From assembly GCF_026343945.1 (NCBI RefSeq), contig NZ_JAPKNJ010000004.1, positions 280,657-344,656 of the forward strand: 64,000 nt of DNA, read 5' to 3'. Shown in pieces: positions 7,506 to 15,802 of the stretch. The stretch comes from Kaistia algarum (GTDB taxonomy: Bacteria > Pseudomonadota > Alphaproteobacteria > Rhizobiales > Kaistiaceae). A program made the position numbers and the translations under genes. The number at the start of each line of letters is the position of its first letter. Within the stretch, counting starts at the first letter, position 1. A model generated the notes under the pieces. That model did not search any database and was not told the DNA's origin. It was given only the letters and a program-made list of their open reading frames with translations.

Positions 7506-9329
7506 ATGTCGCTTCGCAACATCGCCATCATCGCGCACGTCGATCATGGGAAGACCACGCTGGTAGATAAGCTCCTGCAGCAGTCCGGCTCGTTCCGCGA
7601 CAACCAGCGCGTCGCCGAACGCGTGATGGACTCGAACGACATCGAGAAAGAACGCGGCATCACCATTCTGGCCAAGGCGACCTCGATCGTCTGGAAGGAT
7701 GTGCGCATCAACATCGTCGATACGCCTGGCCACGCCGATTTCGGCGGCGAGGTGGAGCGCATCCTGAACATGGTCGATGGCGTCATCGTGCTGGTCGACG
7801 CCGCGGAAGGCCCGATGCCGCAGACGAAATTCGTCGTCGGCAAGGCTCTCAAGGTGGGTCTGAAGCCGATCGTCGCGATCAACAAGGTCGACAAGCCCGA
7901 CGCGCGCATCCAGGAAGTCGTCAACGAGGTGTTTGACCTCTTTGCCGCGCTCGACGCGACCGACGAGCAGCTCGACTTCCCGATCCTTTACGGCTCGGCC
8001 AAGCAGGGCTGGATGGGACGCAGCCCCGACGCCTCGCATGACGCCGGCATGGCGCCGCTGTTCGATCTCGTGCTGGAACATGTTCCCGAGCCGCCGGTCG
8101 AGGATGGTCCGTTCCGCATGCTCGGAACGCTGCTGGAAGCCAATCCCTATCTCGGCCGCCTGATCACGGGCCGCATCTCGTCGGGTTCGGTCAAGCCGAC
8201 CCAGATGCTCAAGGTTCTGGCTGCCGACGGGTCAACCGTCGAGAATTTCCGCGTTTCAAAGATCCTCGCGTTCCGCGGCATCGAACGTCAGCCGATCGAG
8301 GAAGGCATCCAGGGTGATATCGTCGCGATTGCCGGCATGACCAAGGGTACGGTCGCCGACACGTTCTGCGATCCCTCCGTGACCGAGGCTATCAAGGCGC
8401 AGCCGATCGATCCGCCCACCGTGTCGATGACGTTCCTGGTCAACGACAGCCCGCTCGCCGGCACCGAGGGCGACAAGGTGACGAGCCGCATGATCCGCGA
8501 CCGTCTGATGAAGGAAGCCGAAGGCAACGTCGCGCTCAAGATCGAGGAATCGGCCGGCAAGGACGCTTTCATCGTTTCGGGCCGCGGCGAATTGCTTCTG
8601 GCCATCCTGATCGAGAACATGCGCCGCGAAGGCTATGAACTCGGCGTCTCGCGTCCGCGCGTCGTCTTCCAGAAGGACGAGGCGGGCCAGATCCTCGAGC
8701 CGATCGAAGAAGTCATCATCGACGTCGACGAGGAGCATTCCGGCATCGTCGTGCAGAAGATGGCCGAGCGGAAGGCCGAGATGATCGAGATGCGCCCCTC
8801 CGGCGGCGATCGCCTGCGCCTGGTCTTCCACGCGCCGACCCGCGGCCTGATCGGCTACCAGGGCGAGCTGCTGACCGATACGCGCGGCACGGCCATCCTC
8901 AACCGTCTGTTCTACAAATATGCTCCCTACAAGGGCGAGATCGTCGGCCGCCGCAATGGCGTGATGATCGCGAATGAGTCCGGCGAAGCCGTGGCTTTCG
9001 CGCTCTGGAACCTCGAGGACCGCGGCCCGATGATGATCGAGCCCGGCTGGAAGGTCTATGAGGGCATGATCGTCGGCGAGCATACGCGCGATAACGACCT
9101 TGAAGTGAACGTCCTGAAGGGCAAGAAGCTCTCCAACGTGCGTTCGGCGAACAAGGACGAAGCCGTTCGCCTGACACCGCCGATCCGCATGACCCTGGAG
9201 CGTTCGCTGGCCTGGATCTCGGATGACGAGCTCGTCGAGGTGACGCCAAAGTCGGTGCGTCTGCGCAAGATGATTCTCGATCCGACCGATCGCAAGCGTG
9301 CGGATCGTTCGAGCAAGGCCACCGCCTGA
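7506..9329 (+). CDS. typA: Ribosome-associated GTPase TypA/BipA
   Basis: 607 aa, the normal size for this translational GTPase of the EF-G superfamily, which acts in ribosome assembly and stress growth. Motifs are G1 AHVDHGKTTL, the switch region ERGITILAK, G3 VDTPGHADFG and G4 AINKVDKPDA, followed by domain II and EF-G-like domains III and V (ERKAEMIEMRPSGGDR, RGLIGYQGELLT) and the BipA-specific C-terminal region. The start at 7506 (MSLRNIAIIAHVDHG) is preferred; an in-frame start at 7494 exists. A single gene with 176 bases before it and no operon partner. Confidence 0.97.
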   Translation: MSLRNIAIIAHVDHGKTTLVDKLLQQSGSFRDNQRVAERVMDSNDIEKERGITILAKATSIVWKDVRINIVDTPGHADFGGEVERILNMVDGVIVLVDAAEGPMPQTKFVVGKALKVGLKPIVAINKVDKPDARIQEVVNEVFDLFAALDATDEQLDFPILYGSAKQGWMGRSPDASHDAGMAPLFDLVLEHVPEPPVEDGPFRMLGTLLEANPYLGRLITGRISSGSVKPTQMLKVLAADGSTVENFRVSKILAFRGIERQPIEEGIQGDIVAIAGMTKGTVADTFCDPSVTEAIKAQPIDPPTVSMTFLVNDSPLAGTEGDKVTSRMIRDRLMKEAEGNVALKIEESAGKDAFIVSGRGELLLAILIENMRREGYELGVSRPRVVFQKDEAGQILEPIEEVIIDVDEEHSGIVVQKMAERKAEMIEMRPSGGDRLRLVFHAPTRGLIGYQGELLTDTRGTAILNRLFYKYAPYKGEIVGRRNGVMIANESGEAVAFALWNLEDRGPMMIEPGWKVYEGMIVGEHTRDNDLEVNVLKGKKLSNVRSANKDEAVRLTPPIRMTLERSLAWISDDELVEVTPKSVRLRKMILDPTDRKRADRSSKATA

Positions 9330-9359
9330 CAAGTTGGCGCGGCAGATTTCGATCGTAGT

Positions 9360-9375
9360 GTGACACGGTTGTCAC
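9360..9375. promoter_or_regulatory. GTGACA-N4-TGTCAC palindrome
   Basis: A perfect six-base inverted repeat with a CGGT centre in the gap between typA and the acetyltransferase gene at 9451. There is no T-run, so an operator is more likely than a terminator. No binder can be named. Confidence 0.3.
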
Positions 9376-9450
9376 GCGCCGTGCCGGCTCGTTTGCGACC
9401 CTCGACAAAGGCCCTTCCACCCTGTCGAAACCGGTCCTATCTTGCTCTTC

Positions 9451-9963
9451 ATGAGCACGATGTCGATCGGCGTTCGCCGGGCTGAAATGAGCGATGCGGC
9501 CGCGATTACAGCGGTCCATGACGGTGCGTGGCGTCAGGCCTATGACGGCCTCATCCCGGCACGCGAGCTCAGCCGCATGATCACGCGGCGCGGCCCCGGA
9601 TGGTGGGGCCGGGCCATTCGGCGCGGCACTGGCATTCTCGTCCTCGAAGTCGGCGGGACGATCGCCGGCTATGCCACCTACGGCCCGAACCGCGCGCGCA
9701 ATCTCGTCCAGCGTGGCGAGGTCTACGAAATTTATCTGCGCCCCGAATATCAAGGCGTCGGCCTTGGCACGCGGCTGTTCCTCGCCGCGCGGCGCGAATT
9801 GCTGCGCCACGGCTTCGATTCGGCCGTCGTCTGGGCGCTTGCCGACAATGAGGGCGCCTGCCGCTTCTACAAGAACGCCGGTGGCCGAAAGGTGGCGCGC
9901 GGCAGCGAGCGTTTCGGCGACACCACGCTCGCCAAGGTCGCCTTCGCCTTCACCCGCGGCTGA
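9451..9963 (+). CDS. GNAT-family N-acetyltransferase
   Basis: 170 aa. The acetyl-CoA-binding signature is present as RGEVYEIYLRPEYQGVGLGTRLF (about residues 87-110), containing the Q/RxxGxG/A loop as QGVGLG, followed by the C-terminal ALADNEGACRFYKNAGGRKV of GNAT enzymes. The N-terminus (IGVRRAEMSDAAAITAVHDGAW) matches the usual first strand and helix. The substrate is not predictable; the layout resembles small-molecule or protein-modifying GNATs. ATG 9451 is preferred to an upstream TTG at 9442. A monocistronic gene between typA and ppa. Confidence 0.88.
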   Translation: MSTMSIGVRRAEMSDAAAITAVHDGAWRQAYDGLIPARELSRMITRRGPGWWGRAIRRGTGILVLEVGGTIAGYATYGPNRARNLVQRGEVYEIYLRPEYQGVGLGTRLFLAARRELLRHGFDSAVVWALADNEGACRFYKNAGGRKVARGSERFGDTTLAKVAFAFTRG

Positions 9964-10086
9964 TCGCTGCCTTGCTGCGCTTTTCGCGCGGCGCATGATG
10001 CCGTCACGCAGTTCATTCTTGCTGTTGTCTTGGTCCCCGCTTAATAGCGTCGGCTAGCTTTCCAAAGCGACACGAAGGACTTTCCC

Positions 10087-10617
10087 ATGCGTATCGACGC
10101 TGTACCGATCGGCAAGAACCCGCCCCACGACATCAACGTCATCATCGAAGTGCCCGTCGGCGGCGAGCCGATCAAGTACGAGATGGATAAGGAAGCCGGG
10201 GCGCTCTACGTCGACCGATTCCTCTACACGCCGATGCGGTATCCGGGGAATTACGGCTTCGTCCCCCACACGCTCTGCGGCGACGGCGATCCCATCGACG
10301 TGCTGATCGCCAGCCAGCGCGCCATCATCCCGGGTGCGATCATGAATTGCCGTCCGGTTGGCGTTCTGCGCATGCGCGACGAGGGTGGCGAGGACGAGAA
10401 GATCCTCGCGGTCCCTTCGACGAAGCTCTCGCGCCGCTACGAGAAGGTCGAGTCCTACAAGGACCTGCCGGAGATCACGCTGCAGCAGATCGAGCACTTC
10501 TTCCAGCACTACAAGGACCTGGAAGCCGGCAAGTGGGTCGAGATAGCCGGTTGGGGCGGCCGCGACGAGGCCGAGCAGTTGATCATCGACGCGATCGAGC
10601 GCGCCAAGAAGGCCTGA
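10087..10617 (+). CDS. ppa: Inorganic pyrophosphatase (family I)
   Basis: 176 aa, the standard length for the soluble Mg-dependent pyrophosphatase that hydrolyses PPi and pulls biosynthetic reactions forward. It has [30 protein letters not shown], containing the family signature DGDPIDVL, plus [15 protein letters not shown] near the C-terminus. The ATG is preceded by ACGAAGGACTTTCCC. The secreted DUF3828-like gene starts seven bases after its stop, implying a shared transcript. Confidence 0.97.
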   Translation: MRIDAVPIGKNPPHDINVIIEVPVGGEPIKYEMDKEAGALYVDRFLYTPMRYPGNYGFVPHTLCGDGDPIDVLIASQRAIIPGAIMNCRPVGVLRMRDEGGEDEKILAVPSTKLSRRYEKVESYKDLPEITLQQIEHFFQHYKDLEAGKWVEIAGWGGRDEAEQLIIDAIERAKKA

Positions 10618-10624
10618 TGTCATC

Positions 10625-11089
10625 ATGCACCTGTCGCGACGCCGCTTCCTCGCCGCCACAGCCATTGTGCTGGCGGCGGGCCCGCTCGCCGCGGCAGCGC
10701 CCTCGGCCCTGTCCTTCCTGGCCTCGATCTACGATTCTTACGGCCCGGGAAAATACGGCATTCCCCTCGACGACGAGGCAGCCTTGCGCCGCTGGTTCTC
10801 GCCTTCGCTGGCCGACCTGATCCAGAAGGATCGGGCTGCGGCGGCGGAGGTCGACGAGGTGCCGATGCTGGACGGCGACCCCTTCATCGACGCGCAGGAC
10901 GGCGACATCACCGACCTGTCGCTCAAGGTCGACGATCTGGGCGACGGCAAAGCCATTGGTCACGTCGCCTTCCGCAATTCCGGCGATCCGCGATCGATCG
11001 AACTCAAGCTGGTCGAGACGTCTGCAGGCTGGCGCATAGACGAGATCAATTGGGGCGACGCGACGCTTCGCGGTCTCTACACGCACTGA
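10625..11089 (+). CDS. Exported DUF3828-type protein
   Basis: 154 aa with a twin-arginine-like leader (MHLSRRRFLAATAIVLAAGPLAAAAP). The mature part (SFLASIYDSYGPGK, RRWFSPSLADLIQKD, then DITDLSLKVDDLG, GWRIDEINW) matches the DUF3828 pattern: a small alpha/beta periplasmic domain of unknown function with conserved aromatic and Asp residues. It lies seven bases behind ppa, so it is probably cotranscribed. I infer a periplasmic location and can assign no function. Confidence 0.8.
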   Translation: MHLSRRRFLAATAIVLAAGPLAAAAPSALSFLASIYDSYGPGKYGIPLDDEAALRRWFSPSLADLIQKDRAAAAEVDEVPMLDGDPFIDAQDGDITDLSLKVDDLGDGKAIGHVAFRNSGDPRSIELKLVETSAGWRIDEINWGDATLRGLYTH

Positions 11090-11097
11090 CGAGGGCA

Positions 11098-11418
11098 TCA
11101 GCCCGTGCGGGGAAGCCCGGCAACGGCTGCGGATAGGACATCGTCACCAACCTCGACGGAAAGCGTCTTGATCCGCGCCGTATCGCCGGTGACGATCCGC
11201 ACCGAAGACCGCGCGACATCCAGCCAATCGGCGATGAGCCTCTCCAGCGCGCGATTGGCAGCCCCCTTGTCCGGGGGCGCGCTCACCCGCGCCAGCACGA
11301 CGCAGCGTCCATCCGCCAGCGTTCCAACCCCATCGACACGGTCACGCCCACCCTTCGGTGTCAACCGCACATCGAGCCGCAAGGCTCCGCTAACGATCCG
11401 GTAGGGATTCGAAGTCAA
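11098..11418 (-). CDS. yggU: DUF167/YggU-family protein
   Basis: 106 aa, family length. It contains the characteristic [18 protein letters not shown] and [22 protein letters not shown], with [15 protein letters not shown] near the end. DUF167 proteins are small alpha/beta proteins of unknown function, usually beside yggT, as here. The start codon overlaps the yggT stop (ATGA at 11415-11418), indicating translational coupling. Confidence 0.93.
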   Translation of the reverse strand: MTSNPYRIVSGALRLDVRLTPKGGRDRVDGVGTLADGRCVVLARVSAPPDKGAANRALERLIADWLDVARSSVRIVTGDTARIKTLSVEVGDDVLSAAVAGLPRTG

Positions 11419-11705
11419 AGCACGTTGGGGGCGATGTATATGATGATGATCTGCTGGATAAGGTAGATTCCGAGCAGCAGGATCATGGGCGATATGTCGA
11501 TGGCGCCCAAGGACGGCATGATCCGCCGGATCGGCCGCAAAGCCGGCTCCGTGGTCTGATAGAGAAAGCTGCCGATCGCCGAGACGAGTTGGTTGCGCGG
11601 ATTGACCACGCCGAAGGCGTACAGCCAGCTAAAGATGGCGCTCGCGATGACGACGTACCAGTAGATCTGGAGGGCGAGCATGATGACGTTGAGAATCGCG
11701 AGCAT
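11415..11705 (-). CDS. yggT: YggT-family membrane protein
   Basis: 96 aa with two hydrophobic segments (about residues 2-27 and 70-92) flanking a loop with [30 protein letters not shown], the hallmark of YggT proteins. The family is linked to osmotic tolerance and cell envelope or division functions; its precise role is unresolved. First gene of the yggT-yggU pair, reading toward ppa. Confidence 0.93.
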   Translation of the reverse strand: MLAILNVIMLALQIYWYVVIASAIFSWLYAFGVVNPRNQLVSAIGSFLYQTTEPALRPIRRIMPSLGAIDISPMILLLGIYLIQQIIIIYIAPNVL

Positions 11706-11851
11706 AGGGCTCCTGGCAGCATGCGTTTGCGGTTCGGCGCTTCCTCATGTAGCGACCGGCCGCCCGCCCCGCAACCCATGCGGCGATGGGTCAGCCCGAC
11801 GCTTGACAGCCTCTCTCCCCACACCGTAAATGGCGCCCGTCGCAAGGCGAT

Positions 11852-11927
11852 GGGGCTGTAGCTCAGATGGGAGAGCGCTGCAATCGCACTGCAGAGGTCA
11901 GGGGTTCGATTCCCCTCAGCTCCACCA
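11852..11927 (+). tRNA. tRNA-Ala (anticodon CGC)
   Basis: 76 nt with encoded CCA. The acceptor stem is GGGGCTG paired with CAGCTCC, the D arm is GCTC/GAGC, and the anticodon stem CTGCA/TGCAG encloses the loop ATCGCAC, giving CGC for the alanine codon GCG. The T arm is AGGGG-TTCGATT-CCCCT. No integrase or attachment repeat was seen beside it. Confidence 0.95.
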
Positions 11928-12026
11928 TTGCCTTCGACGACATCTGATCCTCCTATTTCCAGTGTCCGGACGAGACTGCGCAAGCTGCGTGGCTGAGGCT
12001 TGCTCTGATCCTAGCCCCTTCTGAAA

Positions 12027-12060
12027 TCACGCAGCCCGGTTTGGTTTGCCGGGTGCGTGA
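12027..12060. terminator. Hairpin downstream of tRNA-Ala
   Basis: TCACGCA-g-CCCGG pairs with CCGGG-TGCGTGA across a nine-base loop, one unpaired base, about 100 bases after tRNA-Ala. No T-run follows, so it is a possible factor-dependent terminator or processing structure, not a canonical intrinsic terminator. Confidence 0.35.
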
Positions 12061-12168
12061 GGACGCATAAGCCCGCGTGGCCGACGGATGGGACCTCTTA
12101 GCGCTAGAAAGAGCCGAGGCACCGCTGTAGCGGTAGGGACGCATCCGGTTGTCCGTCACGGCGATAAA

Positions 12169-12615
12169 ATGGCGCTTCTGCTTTCCGTCCCTTCCGTCTT
12201 CGCCGTCCTCGCCTGTCACTGGCTGGGCCTTGTTCTGATCCGACCCGCCTTCGCGGCAAGCCTCCGCCGATTTGGCCCACGCGGGACCTGGGGTGAGGAT
12301 CTGAGTCTTGCCGTCGTCATCGTCCTGCTCGTCGCCTGGCTTTTCGTGGATGTGGCGCTCTGCGCGGCCATCCTCATGGCGAGGGACGGATCGATCGGCT
12401 TCGACCAATCCTTCCTGTTTGCCGTCGCCAATTTCACGACGGTCGGCGCCAGCGCTCCCGGGGGTTCGGAATTCTGGGGCCTTGCCGGCCCTCTCGTCGC
12501 CATGTGTGGCATCTTCATCTTCGGCTGGACCACGAGCTTTCTCGTCGATTGCTCCCATGCCGTAAGAGAGTTCCGCCAAACCATCGGCCGTGGGCCCACG
12601 ATCACGAAACGGTGA
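12169..12615 (+). CDS. Small potassium-channel-like membrane protein with a variant pore motif
   Basis: 148 aa from ATG 12169. Three hydrophobic stretches (about residues 2-24, 40-66 and 105-130) with a re-entrant, pore-like segment FLFAVANFTTVGASAPGG between the last two. This has the TM-pore-TM layout of Ion_trans_2 channels, where the selectivity filter is TVGYG; here TTVGAS replaces it, so potassium selectivity is doubtful. The C-terminal tail is short (HAVREFRQTIGRG) with no RCK domain. It would sit in the inner membrane. A degenerate channel or a related non-channel membrane protein are both possible. Confidence 0.65.
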   Translation: MALLLSVPSVFAVLACHWLGLVLIRPAFAASLRRFGPRGTWGEDLSLAVVIVLLVAWLFVDVALCAAILMARDGSIGFDQSFLFAVANFTTVGASAPGGSEFWGLAGPLVAMCGIFIFGWTTSFLVDCSHAVREFRQTIGRGPTITKR

Positions 12616-12989
12616 GGCTGTAACGAAACGCTCCGTCCTTCCGTAGTTACGATAGAGCCGGAAAAGCGGCCGACAATCGAAACACGGAGGCGGCCGCGTG
12701 AGCCCGAAACATGGCGATCTAATTTGCCGGCTTATTAAATTCGACACGAGCCCCTCCGCTCATCATGCGGAGCTATGCGCTCTTCGAACTGCCAGCGCCT
12801 GCAGGCAGCCGCACCGCAAGCGAGGCCCCGCCGTAACCAGAATCTGAGACGCGGGCCACCCGGCCCTCGACCGGGCGCTCGGGACGCAATCCGGCCCGAA
12901 GCCCCAAGCCTCGCCGCCCTTTCTACCCTTAGGGCGGCAACTGAAGCGCGGCCATACCGGCGCGCGATCCCCGACCAAGGAACCCAGCC
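12616..12989 (+). promoter_or_regulatory. Intergenic leader of the methionine-oxidation cluster, with an ECF-like promoter motif
   Basis: 374 bases without a gene. GTAACG (12620-12625), a 16-base spacer and CGTA (12642-12645) resemble promoters of ECF sigma factors of the SigF type in alphaproteobacteria, which control oxidative-stress methionine sulfoxide genes. The motif is far (about 340 bases) from the first ATG, so a long leader or an unrelated match must be considered. AAGGAACCC precedes the start at 12990. No sigma or anti-sigma gene is present in the window. Confidence 0.3.
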
Positions 12990-13277
12990 ATGAACACGCT
13001 TGTCCGAACCCTCGCTTTGCCCCTGTTCGCCTTCGCAATCGGCTCCGGCACGCTCCTCGCGCCCGCCTTTGCCGAGGACGCGATGAAGGCCGATCCCATG
13101 GCAGCCGATGCGATGAAGGCCGATTGCATGAAGAAGGCTGGCATGGAGACCGACGCCATGAAGAAAGATTCGATGATGAAGGCGTGCGACACCGACGCCA
13201 TGAAGCCCGACGCTATGGCCCCCGATGCGATGGCGCCCGACGCCATGAAGCCCGATGCGATGGCGCCGGCCAAGTAG
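12990..13277 (+). CDS. Secreted methionine-rich MXKDX pentapeptide-repeat protein (MrpX-like)
   Basis: 95 aa. A signal peptide (MNTLVRTLALPLFAFAIGSG, cleavage after APAFA) leaves about 67 residues containing 13 methionines, in a five-residue rhythm such as DAMKADPMAADAMKAD and PDAMAPDAMAPDAMKPD, plus two cysteines. This fits the pentapeptide MXKDX repeat family. Methionine-rich exported peptides beside a molybdenum methionine sulfoxide reductase are known as MrpX in Azospira, where they absorb hypochlorite. The genes downstream (cytochrome b, molybdoenzyme, MsrA, MsrB) support the same role, but repeat identity is low-complexity and function is inferred. Confidence 0.8.
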   Translation: MNTLVRTLALPLFAFAIGSGTLLAPAFAEDAMKADPMAADAMKADCMKKAGMETDAMKKDSMMKACDTDAMKPDAMAPDAMAPDAMKPDAMAPAK

Positions 13278-13354
13278 CGGCTGAGCCGCCGCTTGCAAAG
13301 GACCCGGCCACCCTCATCGGCCGGGTCCGCTCCCGCCAGGATCGGAAATCCGCG

Positions 13355-14215
13355 ATGACGCCTTCAGCGACGCAACCTGCCAACGAGATCCCAATCCGCG
13401 GACGAACGCTGATCCGCCGGCATTCGCTGGCTGTGCGGATCACCCATTGGATCAACGTGCTCTGCATCAGCGTCCTGATCATGAGCGGCCTGCAGATCTT
13501 CAACGCCCATCCTGAACTCTATTGGGGCCAGTATGGCGCTGACGCCGACCCGTCCATTATATCGCTCGGCGCCGAGCGCGACGGCGAGACGGTCAAGGGC
13601 GTGACGCGGATCGGCGATCTCTCCTTCACCACAACCGGCGTTCTCGGTGCGTCCATCATCAACGGCGAACTGAGGCCGCGTGGCTTTCCAACCTGGGCCA
13701 CCCTCCCCAGCTACCGGGACCTCGCAGAAGGCAGGCGCTGGCACTTCTTCTTTGCCTGGCTCTTCGTCATCAATGGCGTCGTCTACCTCCTCTATGGCTT
13801 CTTCGCCGGCCATTTCCGCCGCGATCTCGCGCCCAGGAAGAGCGAGCTCTCGCCTGGCCATATCGCCCACGAGGTGATCGAACATGCCCGCCTGCGCTTT
13901 CCGAAGGGCGAGGCTGCGCGCAACTATAATGTGCTGCAGAAGCTCGCTTATCTGGGCGTCATCTTCGTGCTGCTGCCGGCGATGGTCATGACGGGCCTCA
14001 CGATGTCGCCGGGCATGGATGCGGCGCTGCCTTGGTTGGTCGATCTCTTCGGCGGACGTCAATCAGCGCGCACGATCCACTTCATCAGTGCCAGTCTGAT
14101 CGTCGCCTTCATCCTCGTCCACCTCGCCATGGTCCTGCTCTCGGGCGTCTTCAACAATCTGCGCTCGATGATCACGGGCCGCTATGCAATTGACTCCGAA
14201 GGGAAATCGACATGA
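13355..14215 (+). CDS. Membrane cytochrome b (b561/YedZ-like partner of the molybdoenzyme)
   Basis: 286 aa. Four hydrophobic helices carry candidate haem-ligating histidines: RHSLAVRITHWINVLCISV, GRRWHFFFAWLFVINGV, LAYLGVIFVLLPAMVMTG and RTIHFISASLIVAFILVHL. A large periplasmic or cytosolic insertion (about residues 45-120) separates the first two helices, as in the thiosulfate reductase-type cytochrome b group. It would pass quinol electrons to the periplasmic molybdoenzyme encoded next, whose ATG overlaps its stop (ATGA at 14212). It starts 77 bases after the Met-rich peptide gene. Confidence 0.87.
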   Translation: MTPSATQPANEIPIRGRTLIRRHSLAVRITHWINVLCISVLIMSGLQIFNAHPELYWGQYGADADPSIISLGAERDGETVKGVTRIGDLSFTTTGVLGASIINGELRPRGFPTWATLPSYRDLAEGRRWHFFFAWLFVINGVVYLLYGFFAGHFRRDLAPRKSELSPGHIAHEVIEHARLRFPKGEAARNYNVLQKLAYLGVIFVLLPAMVMTGLTMSPGMDAALPWLVDLFGGRQSARTIHFISASLIVAFILVHLAMVLLSGVFNNLRSMITGRYAIDSEGKST

Positions 14216-14988
14216 GCTCGATCCTCAACCGGCGCCGCTTCCTGATCGGCTCCGGCGTCGCCGCGAGCGCGGGGCTTCTTGCGGGCTGCGATATCCTTCC
14301 TGGCAACGACACCGTCGCTGATATCCTCGGCCTCGGTGAAAAGCTCACCATGGCCAGCCAGCGCTTCCTGCTTTCCGACCAGGCGCTCGCCCGCGAATTT
14401 ACCGAGGCCGACCTCTCGCCGGTATTCAAGTCGAACGGGACCCATAAACCGGACAGTGACGAATACGATGCGCTGCTGGCGAATGGCTTCGCGGATTGGC
14501 GGCTCGAAGTCAGCGGCCTCGTCACGCAGCCGCTCAGTCTTTCGCTGGCCGATCTGAAGGCGATGCCCGCGCGCACCCAGATCACGCGGCATGATTGCGT
14601 CGAGGGCTGGAGCGCGATCGGCCAATGGACCGGCGTGCCGCTCGGACTCGTGCTGAAGGCCGCTGGCCTCAAGACGAATGCGCGCTATGTCGTGTTCCAC
14701 TGTGCCGACGAATATGAGCAGACACTGGACGGCAGCGGCCAATATTACGAGAGCATCGACCTCGTCGACGCCTTCCATCCGCAGACGATCCTCGCCTACG
14801 GCATGAACGGGAAGGATCTGCCGGTCGAGAACGGCGCGCCGTTGCGTCTTCGGGTCGAACGCCAGCTTGGCTACAAGCAGGCCAAATATCTGATGAGGCT
14901 TGAGATCGTCGAAAGCTTCGCCAACTTCTACCGCGGCAAGGGCGGCTTCTGGGAAGACCGCGGCTATGAATGGTACGCAGGCGTCTGA
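14212..14988 (+). CDS. Tat-exported molybdopterin oxidoreductase of the sulfite oxidase fold (YedY/MsrP-like)
   Basis: 258 aa. The leader has the twin-arginine motif NRRRFLIGSG and a lipobox-like LLAGCD. The molybdenum-ligating cysteine lies in RHDCVEGWSAIGQWTGVPL, with ADEYEQTL and GYKQAKYLMRLE segments typical of the oxidoreductase molybdopterin-binding domain, which spans about residues 90-235. The tail WEDRGYEWYAGV is common to YedY-type proteins. With the cytochrome b, the Met-rich peptide and exported Msr enzymes nearby, periplasmic methionine sulfoxide reduction is the likely activity (YedY1-like). Other S- or N-oxide substrates remain possible. Confidence 0.87.
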   Translation: MSSILNRRRFLIGSGVAASAGLLAGCDILPGNDTVADILGLGEKLTMASQRFLLSDQALAREFTEADLSPVFKSNGTHKPDSDEYDALLANGFADWRLEVSGLVTQPLSLSLADLKAMPARTQITRHDCVEGWSAIGQWTGVPLGLVLKAAGLKTNARYVVFHCADEYEQTLDGSGQYYESIDLVDAFHPQTILAYGMNGKDLPVENGAPLRLRVERQLGYKQAKYLMRLEIVESFANFYRGKGGFWEDRGYEWYAGV

Positions 14989-15016
14989 TCGTCAGAAATC
15001 AGAAGAGGATAGATTC

Positions 15017-15742
15017 ATGTCTCTGAAATGGTTGGGCAATTCCGCGCACCGCATCGTGATGATCATCGGCGGCGTTGCACTTGTCGGCGCCGCCGTGAGC
15101 CTCTCCGGCATCGCTTCAGCCGAGGAAGGCGCGTTCGTCATTCCGCCGCCGAAGCTGGACGAAAACCGGACGACCGCCCGGGAGACGGCTGTACTGGCTG
15201 GCGGCTGCTTCTGGGGCGTCCAGGGCGTGTTCCAGCATGTGAAGGGCGTGGAAAATGCGGTTTCCGGCTATGCCGGCGGCGGCGCCTCGACCGCGAACTA
15301 TGACACGGTGAGCGGCGGCGACACGGGACATGCCGAATCCGTCCAGGTGACCTTCGACCCGCGCATCGTGAGCTACGGGCAGATCCTGCAAGTGTATTTT
15401 TCGGTCGCTCACAATCCAACGCAGCTGAACTATCAGGGACCGGACCACGGCACCCAGTACCGCTCGGCCATTTTCTACGCAAATCCCGAACAGAAGAAGA
15501 TCGCCGAAGCGTATGTCGCGCAGTTGGATCAGACCGGCATCTACAAGAACGCGATCGTAACAAAGATCAGTCCGCTCCAGGCGTTCTATCCGGCAGAGGG
15601 TTATCATCAGGATTTCCTGACTCTGAACCCGAACTATCCCTACATCGTCTTCAACGACCTGCCAAAGATTGCCAATCTGAAGACCGTCTTTCCGACGCTC
15701 TATCGCGAGAAGCCGGCGCTGGTTTCCGAAGCCAAGGGCTGA
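15017..15742 (+). CDS. msrA: Exported peptide-methionine (S)-S-oxide reductase
   Basis: 241 aa from ATG 15017. An N-terminal hydrophobic segment (IVMIIGGVALVGAAVSLSGI, then ASAEE) marks an exported form. The MsrA core follows with the catalytic GGCFWGVQGVFQHVKGV, the SGYAGG motif, DTGHAESVQVTFDP and the NPTQLNYQGPDHGTQYRS segment. It reduces methionine-S-sulfoxide. It lies 28 bases after the molybdoenzyme in the same direction, so export plus operon position place it in periplasmic methionine repair. No MsrB domain is fused; a separate msrB faces it at 15803. Confidence 0.95.
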   Translation: MSLKWLGNSAHRIVMIIGGVALVGAAVSLSGIASAEEGAFVIPPPKLDENRTTARETAVLAGGCFWGVQGVFQHVKGVENAVSGYAGGGASTANYDTVSGGDTGHAESVQVTFDPRIVSYGQILQVYFSVAHNPTQLNYQGPDHGTQYRSAIFYANPEQKKIAEAYVAQLDQTGIYKNAIVTKISPLQAFYPAEGYHQDFLTLNPNYPYIVFNDLPKIANLKTVFPTLYREKPALVSEAKG

Positions 15743-15769
15743 GTAGGCTCGATCGGATCGGGATCGAGG

Positions 15770-15796
15770 AAGGGCCGCCCATGCCGGGCGGCCCTT
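15770..15796. terminator. Strong hairpin between convergent msrA and msrB
   Basis: A perfect 11-base stem, AAGGGCCGCCC with GGGCGGCCCTT, around an ATGCC loop, between the stops of two converging genes. It can serve both strands. On the + strand a short CGCCTTTC follows; on the minus strand there is no T-rich tail. Confidence 0.65.
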
Positions 15797-15802
15797 CGCC
15801 TT

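Noticed and set aside
11483..11983. Minus-strand frame with the text GNRTPDLCSAIAALSHLSYS
   Set aside because: Translation of the antisense strand of tRNA-Ala at 11852-11927; a known type of false protein.
12735..13298. Minus-strand frame with GAIASG-type repeats, and its frame neighbours
   Set aside because: Shadow of the periodic methionine codons of the MXKDX peptide gene on the opposite strand.
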